A stretch of DNA of 64,000 nt from Chaenocephalus aceratus (taxonomy: Eukaryota > Chordata > Actinopteri > Perciformes > Channichthyidae), in assembly GCA_023974075.1 (NCBI GenBank), contig JAMFTG010000680.1, positions 1 to 64,000 on the forward strand. The letters are read 5' to 3'. The position numbers were made by a program, and so were the translations under genes. This document shows positions 1-9,117 of the stretch, piece after piece. The notes under the pieces are model-generated. The model ran no database searches. It saw only the letters and a list, made by a program, of their open reading frames with translations, and was not told where the DNA came from. Each line of letters begins with the position of its first letter. The stretch's first letter is position 1.

Positions 1-10
1 TTTCACTTAC

Positions 11-327
11 TTAAAGTGGACCTATCATGCTATATTTGAAACATATATTGTAGGGCCATACCGATATGAAACATGTCTGTGAAGTTTTTATTTCAAAATA
101 CCAAACAGTTTCACTCTTTTTTTAAGCTCATAAGGGGCTCATAAGGGGCTCCTTACGTCAGAGATATTTCAAATCTGGATCAGTCTGTATCAGATCTGTT
201 GCAGCCCCGTTTTTAGAGCTTTGGGTACGGAGGAAAAGAGAGAGGGTTGTGTTTTCTGACACCGGGGACACATCTTCATGGTTAAAAGACGTACACAAGT
301 CAATTTTCCATGATAGGTACCCTTTAA
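11..327. mobile_element. MITE with terminal inverted repeats
   Basis: The ends at 11-29 and 309-327 are inverted copies of each other (17 of 19 positions, core CCTATCATG/CATGATAGG). The 317-bp length and lack of coding potential fit a non-autonomous DNA transposon. A second, truncated copy of the same family starts at 2343 in the opposite internal orientation. I cannot assign a superfamily; the flanks are AT-rich and a TTAA or TA target is possible but not clear. Confidence 0.6.
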
Positions 328-1107
328 AATAAGAAAAGATAAAGGCACTCAACAATTAAGCTGAACATAGGCATATAGTTGGCCCCCATAGACATCCTTA
401 ACTAGTGGTGTTTGAACAGCAGCAGACCTGCTCACTTTGCTAGACCACTGGTAGTCTTGTGTCTGCACATTGTGAAGATACAGCGATGACAATAAACCCT
501 TGCTGAAGGAGTGGCATTAACCTTTTCTTTCGTATGATGCTATGGCGTCTCCAGCTGTAACAGGCCTCAGAATCGCAGGCAGTACCTGTGTAAAGAGTTA
601 TTGTTCCCCTGAACACTGATTGTTGTTGTATTTGGCCTTGAATCATTTATTGATTCTCAGGCATATTTCACAAAAGGCTGAAGAGCCAAGACTTTGTCTT
701 TGTCAGAGGAGATGCAACATTCTTTACTTTCTTTCCAGAAGGCAACACAACTGAAAATATAAACAATCGAGCAGACCCTAGAGAGGCTGCACAGTTCCTT
801 AGAGTTTGATTGAAGCAACAACAACACGTTTGCTTTTCTCTGGCCTTACCTTTAGTGCGTCCCAAAGTGGGAAAACAATGTTTACCCTCTTACAAACACG
901 AACGTGCTCTGCAGATTTCATTGCAGCCTGCCAATGAAATCATTAAATAAAGTGTGCCAAGTTGATATTTTGTTCAAGGGACAACACAAGAAGAGAAGAG
1001 GGCTCATCAAAAACACGAGGTCTAAATGTCTGGAGACCATAAACATTGAGAGCACATTTCTAGAAAGGTACCCACAAGTTAGTACATTTAGCTCCTTAGC
1101 CTGTTGA
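328..1107. other. gene-free stretch
   Basis: No coding signal, RNA gene or repeat that recurs in the window was seen. Short open frames on both strands have no recognisable motifs. Confidence 0.5.
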
Positions 1108-1625
1108 GCCCTGAGCCTGGTTCAGGGCTCAGGCTCCAAAAGGACTTTCCCAGAACAAATGACCATATCTTCTAAAAGGGGAACATTAATAATCTTTGTT
1201 CTCAGAGTAATGATGAACCTGTGAGCTGGATGCAGAAGAGTCAGAATCAATATAGATGCTTTTATTTTAAAGTAAATTCAGATTGAACATGGTAAAAAAC
1301 TGTAAATGATAGTGTCCGTCCAGAAATAATGTTTTACTTATAGTGAAAACTACCCTTGGGTGATGGTAAGGTAGACTAAAAGCTTTAGAAATCCAAAGTA
1401 CAACATATGATAAGTACCCTGTATCAAGATCGATGCAAAACAAGTGACCTTTGACCTTTTTAGAGAGGTTTAGCATAAACAACTCCACCTCTGAGGTCAT
1501 TTGGGTGGAAATGGCACTTGTTACCGTTTCTCTGGAACCCATTGGTCGATGTTGGTGATTGACATCTCTTTCTCACCGTTAGAGCCAATAGAATCGAAGG
1601 AGGATTTCCACATACACACACGCCT
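1108..1625 (-). repeat. dispersed repeat family R1, copy 1
   Basis: About 500 bp matching the reverse complement of 46095-46590 along its length (shared blocks include the stretch rich in CACCCAAATGACC and the end with CCTGTTAAGCCC-like sequence). It has no coding frame, so it is probably a non-autonomous transposon. The end near 1560-1620 contains a single copy of the sequence that is tandemly expanded about 24 times at 38023-38718, next to a third partial copy of this family. Confidence 0.6.
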
Positions 1626-2342
1626 TACCATTGAGAAATGAGAGCAATGCGCACACAGTTTTGCATGAGAGCGAACCTATCTCTCGCTCTGACATCTGGA
1701 AACGGAAAAGCAGGTTTATTGCTTATGGATTATCAGAAATAATTTGCTAAAATGTCTCTCTTGTTTCCGCTCCTTTCCACATGAAGCTGCCGTCTGAAGG
1801 AGGCCCGTGGAAAACGGGTCTTCTAAGCAGAGTGAAAGTGAGTAAAACCACACTGAACGCGACGTGATGTGAATGTATGTTCTGAGCAGATGCAGCAATC
1901 CAAAGCGAAGGGAGAGCAGACTCCGGCAGAGGTACTGCACGACAAAGGAACTCCGCTCGATGCAGACACGAGTAAACCTGAGACTCGGAGACTTCCAAGT
2001 GCTCATCTGGCTCTCTCTGTCGCAATCCTTTTCTATCCGTGCAGCCACTGCTGATGGAGCTGAAAGTGGGTCTCACGTTCTTCCTCTGATACTGCAGTCC
2101 TTTCATCGTGTTATCATTTCTTCCGGGTGTCTGATTGGGGCATTCAGGATGATTCTGCTTGGTCTACGAGAAAGGCAAAAGCACGTTTCTTTTTTCATTA
2201 AACACAAGTAGTGCACATTTCATGAACCTCCTTATGTTCTGTTTCAACCACGTGCGTACACACGTTACATCTTGAAGTAACAGTGATGTGATACGTGATG
2301 GCATACTAAAGAGATGTCAGTTATGAAATGGGCAGAGCTTTC
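1626..2342. other. gene-free stretch
   Basis: Overlapping short open frames occur on both strands at 1716-2211 but none shows a domain, signal peptide or codon pattern I recognise. Nothing else seen. Confidence 0.45.
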
Positions 2343-2427
2343 CTTAAAGGGCCCTATCATGCAACATGCACGTTTTGATGTGTCCCCGGTGTGTCAGAGA
2401 ACCCTCTCTCTTCCTCCGTACCCAAAG
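2343..2427. mobile_element. truncated copy of the 11-327 MITE
   Basis: The terminal repeat at 2343-2361 and the following bases up to about 2427 match the inverted right-hand half of the element at 11-327. The copy then ends abruptly in purine-rich low-complexity sequence, so the rest is lost. Confidence 0.5.
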
Positions 2428-2645
2428 ATAAAGGCTCCCAGGGATGTATGTAGGAAAGGATGAAGGGATGTAAGGAGGGAGGGATGAAGGGATAAGGGAA
2501 TGTGACGGAGGGGGGGATGCAGGGTCTAATGATGAAGGGTTTAACGGTCGAAAGGATGAAGGGTCTAAAGTAGGGGTCGGCATCCCTAGGCACGTGGTAC
2601 CGTAACCAGTGGTACCGTAACCAGTGGCACCGTAACCTGGCACAC
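2428..2645. repeat. degenerate purine-rich repeat and 17-bp triplet repeat
   Basis: 2428-2580 is a degenerate GGATGAAGG-type simple repeat. 2590-2643 holds three copies of a 17-bp unit with core GGTACCGTAACCAGT. It follows directly on the truncated MITE. Confidence 0.5.
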
Positions 2646-2687
2646 TAGGAATAAGTGTGCTTTCCTCTTTTAACTTAGTCTTGAGGT

Positions 2688-2885
2688 CGCATTCACACCA
2701 GCGTAGTTGAGTCCGGTTGAATCGAACTGGTGCGTTTCTCCGCTTGGTGCGGTTTGTTCGGGTCGGTGTGAACGCAGCCTGAGACCTCTGAAACAGCCGG
2801 ACTCTGGTCTGCCTCAAAGAGGAGGTCTCGGACCGCTTGCAAGTGAACTCTGGAGCGGTTCTTTGCGGGTGGGAACGCAGTCCGC
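2688..2885. mobile_element. possible MITE
   Basis: The left side (CGCATTCACACC) and right side (GGTGGGAACGCAG) form imperfect inverted ends, and an internal inverted copy (GGTGTGAACGCAG) lies near 2765. This GTGAACGCAG-type sequence is common in fish non-autonomous DNA transposons, but no target duplication is visible. Confidence 0.35.
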
Positions 2886-3117
2886 AGGAAGATTGACACA
2901 TGCATTATTTGTGATTAAAATAATGGTTGTTGGTAATGTATTAGCGATCCCCACAGATGATTTCACTGCTCTCATAGGAGCTCAGACCCCTCCTTATGGG
3001 AGCTCAGCTCCCATTGGCTCCCACATAACTCCAACCCTGCATAAAAGTCAGAGCCACCTGTCGTCGGTGAAACACCCTCCTTACTGCAGAACGTCTCATT
3101 ATATATGTGTTATAATT

Positions 3118-3207
3118 AAGCAATAGCTCACGACAGCTACGGGGCGTGGTTCGGCCCGACGCGAAGCGGAGGGGCGACAACCCCGTGATATAATTGAGCT
3201 GTTGCTT
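3118..3207. repeat. short inverted-repeat hairpin
   Basis: AAGCAATAGCTCA (3118-3130) and TGAGCTGTTGCTT (3195-3207) are inverted with 12 of 13 positions matching around a GC-rich centre. It resembles a small foldback insertion in AT-rich sequence. Confidence 0.5.
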
Positions 3208-3787
3208 TTATAAACGGTTACCACGCGTGGCAATATGAAAGAAAAATACACACTCTAATTTAAATAGTTTTTATTAGTAAATAATGATGTTCAAAATAAA
3301 ATAGTCCCTCCGTTGCCTTCTGCGCGAAACACAGTGCGAGGTGGTTGCTATGCAACAACACTAACAGCTAGCGAACATATTACACAGAGAGCGTTGATCC
3401 ATTATCTGGCTGTTTATTTACATTCATGTGTTTGTTGTTGTTTATTGTGCAGCCACTGAAACCTGTCCAGCACCATCAGCATGCTCACGAGGTCACTTGC
3501 TGAGGTTGTTCTGGCTGTCGCTCGGCGTGGAGAGGATATTGCTCCACTTTCTCCGGTCCCGAGACTGGGCTTCCAGCAGCTCTGGAGAGAGCTTTCTGTG
3601 GCCACTAACGCTCATCATGTCTCTGCTTTGGTTCAAGACCCCATCAGAAAGCTTTGATGGAGGTCCTTCTCCAGCTGGTCTGCCTGCTCTCACGTAGCTC
3701 TGCATGTCGTGCTGTAGGGGCTCTCTGGAGATAGGCACTGCTCAATCCACTCCTCCATAGTGAGACCCCCCGGAGGTCCAAGTTAAT
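3208..3787. other. no recognised gene
   Basis: A minus-strand open frame at 3493-3738 is rich in Arg and Ser and ends in a DRRKW-type tail that superficially resembles LINE C-termini, but I could not tie it to a family. Otherwise nothing seen. Confidence 0.35.
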
Positions 3788-3790
3788 CTC

Positions 3791-4375
3791 ACATGTTTCC
3801 ATCGTATGCTTTGTAAGTTTGTTTCGTAACGGAAGAAATGTAAATATATTTATAAAACTGAGAAGTCAAATCAAGCAATCTGATTGGTCGATAGTGTTTT
3901 TGCGGACCTTTTTGATTACAGATTTGAAAACATCGCTGCTTGCTTTAACAGTAGCACGCTTCATGATGTCAGACCTTGGAGAGCATCTAGATATCCTGCC
4001 CTGATGCCAGAGGAACTGCACACTGAATATGTGTCGCCGTTTGATGTCTGTGTCTGGACCGCTACGTAACAAGGAGGGTTTCTGCCCCGTTACCTCTCCG
4101 CTGCTTTCTTGTCCCAGTTTGAAAAGAGCTTCCTTCTGCAGATGTGAGCGTCCTTAACAACGGTCAATAAGTCCTTGCTGCACATTACCCCTTACATGTT
4201 TCCATCTTAAGCTTTGTTAGTTAGTTTCGTAAAAGACGTAATGTAACGGTTGTAGCTTTTCTCAGACGCGGAGGGATACTGACTTGTTGTGAAGAGTAAC
4301 TACAGTTCTACCCGTGGTACACGCTCATATCACGGCTAAGAACCAATCAGATTGCTTGATCTGACTTGTCCGTTT
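3791..4375. mobile_element. non-autonomous element with inverted and direct repeats
   Basis: A 26-bp inverted pair lies at 3863-3888 and 4342-4367 (one mismatch). A ~53-bp direct pair lies at 3791-3843 and 4194-4246. The interior from about 3900 to 4065 recurs at 57530-57690, and sequence near 4140-4180 is similar (inverted) to 53660-53710, so this is a dispersed family. No protein is encoded; the superfamily is unknown. Confidence 0.55.
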
Positions 4376-4663
4376 TTTTAACGCACGTTGTCTGATTATA
4401 TCATTGCAGATCTGCCTTTCAGCAAGCCATGTGGACAAGTTCATCTTTCTTTAGACAACATGAAAATACAATGACAAGCAAGTCCTGATGTCAAGCTGGC
4501 TGCTCAGGTACAGTACAGTTCAAATACAGATTATTTTCAGTTCATTGAAATGCTGCACCTTAATGTTTTATTATATTTTGTATTTGAGTGAATATTCAGT
4601 TTAATAATAATAATTAAAAACCCCAAATATTTTATGTTTTGTGATAATTTGTTCTGCTGTACT
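4376..4663. other. gene-free stretch
   Basis: AT-rich, nothing recognised. Confidence 0.4.
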
Positions 4664-4740
4664 GAAAACGTACCGAACCGTGACCTACACACCGAGGTAC
4701 GTACCGAACCGAAATGTATGACCGTTACACCCCTGCTATA
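4664..4740. mobile_element. hAT-like terminal fragment
   Basis: The sequence ending in ACCGTTACACCCCTG, read in reverse as CAGGGGTGTAACGGT, is typical of fish hAT terminal repeats. The repeated GTACCGAACCG blocks just inside also fit. Only one end is visible. Confidence 0.45.
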
Positions 4741-4904
4741 CGCCTTACATTCATAATGCCAGCCGGAGGGAGGGGGGCGGCGTGAGGAACAGCAGAGTGT
4801 GAGTGAGAGCTGTCTTCTTCCCTTTACGAGCTCCAAACATGTATTTATCGTGCGATTTGGGAAATACAAGTTTCATATTCTGAAAGCCAAGACTTTCTTT
4901 ATTT

Positions 4905-4922
4905 AAAAAAAAAAAAAAAAAA
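4905..4922. repeat. poly(A) tract
   Basis: Eighteen consecutive A residues, with no recognisable SINE or LINE sequence directly upstream. Confidence 0.9.
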
Positions 4923-5014
4923 CACCGAACCCCGAAAAAAATATTTTTTACGCAAATCCACGTTATTTTGAAATAGGCCGTTGCGACTTGCGACTGATTT
5001 TCCATAGAGTGGGT

Positions 5015-5667
<653 letters not shown>

Positions 5668-6801
5668 TTCATTTCAAACCTTTATTTACCCAGGTGAATC
5701 CCTTTGAGATCATTGATCTCTTTTCAAGGGAGACCTGCTCAAGTAGTTCCACATGAAACAGAACAGCATCATTACAGGGATTACAATTTACATAACGATC
5801 CACATGAGCAGGTACCAACAGCTTCTGATTGAGTAGCATCCAGCCGAGCTTTAAAACATTTAGTGGCACCAGATTGCTCAGTTTCCATTTCAATGCAGAC
5901 TGTTCCAAGACAGAGGAGCTGCATCTAGAAGCTGCTTCCCTCAGACAGTCCTAGCAGCTGGGACATTTAATAAAACCACAGCATCCCGTAATAAAACCCG
6001 TACCCAGGCACCTGGACCCGTATCCAGGCACCTGGACCCGTATCCAGGCACTGACCCGTATCCAGGCACCTGGACCCGTATCCAGGCACTGACCCGTATC
6101 CAGGCACCTGGACCCGTATCCAGGCACTGACCCGTATCCAGGCACTGACCCGTATCCAGGCACTGACCCGTATCCAGGCACTGACCCGTATCCAGGCACC
6201 TGGACCCGTATCCAGGCACTGACCCGTATCCAGGCACCTGGACCCGTATCCAGGCACTGACCCGTATCCAGGCACCTGGACCCGTATCCAGGCACTGACC
6301 CGTATCCAGGCACTGACCCGTATCCAGGCACTGACCCGTATCCAGGCACCTGGACCCGTATCCAGGCACTGACCCGTATCCAGGCACCTGGACCCGTATC
6401 CAGGCACTGACCCGTATCCAGGCACCTGGACCCGTATCCAGGCACCTGGACCCGTATCCAGGCACTGACCCGTATCCAGGCACTGACCCGTATCCAGGCA
6501 CTGGGTCTGAGGCTGTGAGAGTCACAAACTGGAGCAGATCTGGCTCATATGTTCAGTGGAAGCTTTCCTGAAATGGCTTTATACAATAATAAAAACCAAT
6601 GCTGCATCCCACGATTACTAAGTGAGGACCATGCAGTTAGGCTGTGCAGTGTGCGATGATGAGTCCTATAGGGGGCATCTGATATATAGCGCAGTGCAGC
6701 GTGGTAGAGTGGGTCAGGCACACCTATAGACGGTATCACCGTAGTCCAGCTGGGACACGAATAAGACAGAGACCAACCTTTTAGGGGATGAAGTTGAGAA
6801 G
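5668..6801 (-). mobile_element. Rex1-like LINE, 3' end, broken (copy A)
   Basis: Minus-strand 3' part of a non-LTR retrotransposon. Around 6560-6760 the translation contains a C-terminal RT segment (HAALRYISDAPYRTHH, then HWFLLLYKAISGKLP) typical of fish Rex1/CR1-group proteins. The 3' tail at 5668-5735 reads as GGTCTCCCTTGAAAAGAGAT then TAAATAAAGG, matching the tail of the plus-strand LINE that ends at 15646. A minisatellite has grown inside the coding part (5996-6503). Upstream RT sequence is cut at 6801 by a hAT MITE. Stops and frameshifts make it non-functional. The same block recurs at 26332-28540. Confidence 0.75.
5996..6503. repeat. 18/20-bp minisatellite inside a LINE coding region
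   Basis: Tandem units of two lengths, 18 bp (ACCCGTATCCAGGCACTG) and 20 bp (ending CACCTGG), alternate in irregular blocks. The block sits between the conserved RT C-terminus and the 3' end of the Rex1-like element. A shorter array with the same units, plus a CCCGTTTCC variant, lies at 26332-26505 at the equivalent place in copy B. Confidence 0.9.
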
Positions 6802-7383
6802 CAGGGGCGGGGAACCTTTTTCCTCTCAAGGGCCATTTCCATTTGTTCAACATCCTCCGAGGGCCGTACACATTATTACCTCTGCTTAAACTAAAATCAC
6901 AGCCCATTCATTCGGCCTTTCTTTCATGCTGTGCAAAGAACAAGCAACCTCTGAATCCAGATGACTCACCATGTGGACATGATTTAAGTAGGGGGGGACC
7001 TAACCTCATGTGTTTTAAATGTTGAAGTTAAAGCATCACTCTGGAGCACTTTGAGCAGATCGCTGGGCTCTCAGCTGAAGACACAGCCACGCAGACACTG
7101 CAGCATGTGCACGGCTCCTTGTGTACTGCAGTTTCTGAAGTGCTGGAGCCGCGTTCTGGGGCTCTCCGTCAGAACTGCACCCTGTCAGACGAGACAGATA
7201 CCACGTGATGACACGTCAGGCTCGTGTTGCGTTCAAGGACCCTGACCTTGGCCAGGAAAAACAGGCACTCGCTTGTTGAATTATTTTGCGGTCTAGATTG
7301 TTTACATTTTTTCTTTTTTGCGTGTGTTTATAAATTACCTCGAGGGCCGTATACGGCCCGGAGGCCGGAGGCTCCCACCCCTG
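6802..7383. mobile_element. hAT MITE (copy A)
   Basis: Ends CAGGGGCGGG and CCCACCCCTG are inverted, flanked by TTGAGAAG and CTGTGAAG, an imperfect 8-bp target duplication (6 of 8). TIR and target length fit hAT elements of the Charlie type. No transposase is encoded. It interrupts the Rex1-like RT sequence. A nearly identical copy lies at 28541-29134 in the paralogous block. Confidence 0.7.
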
Positions 7384-7732
7384 CTGTGAAGGACGCCAAG
7401 AGTGAACTTCAATGTCTTTGTGAGAACTTCAATGTGTGTCTGCAGTTCATTGCAACGCAGGGCGAGCTCAAAGGCACACAGCACTTGATACAGTCTATTA
7501 CGCTCACTGATCCCTCCCTGTAGCCTCACTGGACAGCTGTGTGTACTTGCTATCCACGTACTAATACATGTATGTGTTCTGGCCGAAGGTGGACCTGTCC
7601 GTAGACGACACACGCAGACGTGTAACTTTAGCAGCAGAGGGAATGAAGCGGTACTTCAGTGTCCTCCAGCTGCCTGCTTCAGTGTCCTCCAGCTGCCTGC
7701 TTCAGTGTCTCTGGATCGCACAAGGGAAGAAC
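7384..7732. other. unidentified sequence shared with copy B
   Basis: Matches 29135-29452 closely, including a 28-bp CTTCAGTGTCCTCCAGCTGC-type unit duplicated here and single in copy B. A minus-strand frame at 7335-7613 is open but has no recognised domain. At 7732 the match with copy B stops, where the plus-strand LINE begins. Confidence 0.6.
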
Positions 7733-7917
7733 GGGCCACGTTCAACCTCATCCACCACAGCGGACCCGAGGTCCACTAAAGGCACGTCGGGAAGGGTTCT
7801 GGAGCCACTCCACACTGGGCGAATCACTTCTGGGATCCTACTTTTGCCCGCCGAGTGGATTTAGCACGAGAGGGAGCAACTCTTGCAGAGATAAAGAGTC
7901 GGAAGTGTGGTCCCGGC

Positions 7918-8290
7918 TCTCCTCTCGCCGCCCTTCTCGCCGCTCCTCACACCGCGTATCGCTGCTCCTCTTGCCGCTCCTCTTGCCGCTCCTCTCGCCG
8001 CTCCTCACACCGCGTATCGCTGCTCCTCTTGCCGCTCCTCTTGCCGCTCCTCTCGCCGCCCTTCTCGCCGCTCCTCACACCGCGTATCGCTGCTCCTCTT
8101 GCCGCTCCTCTTGCTGCCCTTCTCGCCGCTCCTCACACCGCGTATCGCTGCTCCTCTTGCCGCTCCTCTCGCCGCCCTTCTCGCCGCTCCTCACACCGCG
8201 TATCGCTGCTCCTCTTGCCGCTCCTCTTGCCGCTCCTCTTGCTGCTCCTCTTGCTGCCCCTCTCGCCGCTCCTCACACCGCGTATCGCCG
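7918..8290 (+). repeat. tandem repeats in the LINE 5' UTR
   Basis: Irregular tandem units built from CTCCTCTTGCCG and CTCACACCGCGTATCGCTG repeat about six times just upstream of the LINE ORF. Repeated 5' UTR units act as internal promoters in some LINE families; that role is inferred here. The long Leu/Pro/Ala frames across it are artefacts of the repeat. Confidence 0.8.
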
Positions 8291-8353
8291 CTCCTCTACG
8301 CACCTGTGCTACCGGCGGAGATGTAAAGTGGATTAAATAGCCGGTGTAACGCG

Positions 8354-9050
8354 GTGGGATTACCTTCTCTACTCTGCTGTGCTGCTGTAGCTGAGGCCTG
8401 GTTCCACCTTGCTCCGGGAACAGCGTGGATACTGTTGTGCTGGACTGGGAGAATGGCGGGTGTCGTGTTTCTGCTGTGCCTTTTCTTGGCTGTGCTGGAC
8501 AAGGAGAAGATCGCTAGTCGTCCTGAACAATCTACTGGATTCGGGTATGTTCTGCCGCCCGCTGTGGACATCCCCTGTACAGTTTCGGAGGTGGTGCACA
8601 AACAATTGCTGGTTGCACTGTCGCGGACATTCATTTCGGAAAATGTTTGTCTTTCTCACATGGCTGCCACGATGGTCCTTCAGAATTGTTTTTTAAACTC
8701 TAATCTCACTTTCGCGAAGTTTGCTGGTGACTCTAGAACAGCTGACAATGTATGTGTGTTGATTAAGAGGAAAAGGTGCTTGGTGTTTTTATTGTTGTTA
8801 CTATCAGGAAATTTACAGCCAAATCCAGGTCCACCGAGCAGTATTAGTCAAATAGCTACTCCTGCTGATTTTATATCTAGATCTGGGCTAGGTTTAATTC
8901 ATTTAAATGTGCGTAGTCTGTTACCTAAATTAGATTTTGTCCGTATCTGGGCGAATTCGACTGATGCTGATGTCATTGTCTTGTCAGAAACGTGGCTAGA
9001 TAAATCCATTTTGGCCTCTGACATTTACATAAATGGTTACAGTGTATATC
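8354..9050 (+). pseudogene. LINE ORF, N-terminal part: leader, 2A-like motif, endonuclease start
   Basis: An open frame from the ATG at 8354. Residues ~1-150 are a hydrophobic leader-like region of unknown role. A Leu-rich stretch ending in SGNLQPNPGP (8804-8833) is followed by GLIHLNVRSLLPKLD and VIVLSETWLD, the first motifs of an AP-type endonuclease (Asn for metal binding, then Glu of SETW). The ORF is cut at about 9050 by the nested minus-strand LINE and resumes at 12852. The start is the first ATG after the 5' UTR repeats; an internal start is also possible. Confidence 0.75.
8804..8833 (+). other. 2A-like NPGP motif
   Basis: Encodes SGNLQPNPGP after a run of Leu. The viral 2A consensus is D(V/I)ExNPGP, where the ribosome skips the Gly-Pro bond. 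Here NPGP is kept, while Asp and Glu are replaced by Asn and Gln. 2A-like sequences are known near the N-terminus of several CR1/L2/Rex1-group LINEs. Activity of this variant is uncertain. Confidence 0.6.
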
Positions 9051-9117
9051 ATCATCATCATCATCATCATCTTTATTTAAAGAGACTCTTGGTCCATTAT
9101 TACAAAACATACAACAC

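Noticed and set aside
1716..2211. Overlapping 110-119 codon frames on both strands as a gene
   Set aside because: No motif, no splice context and opposing frames equally open; more likely chance in a GC-balanced stretch.
5941..6525. Three overlapping minus-strand ORFs with PGYGS-type repeats resembling a structural protein
   Set aside because: All three frames are open because of the 18/20-bp minisatellite; the underlying sequence is a broken Rex1 LINE.
7918..8326. Leu/Pro/Ala-rich open frames in three plus-strand frames
   Set aside because: They arise from GC-rich tandem repeats in a LINE 5' UTR; all frames are open for the same reason.
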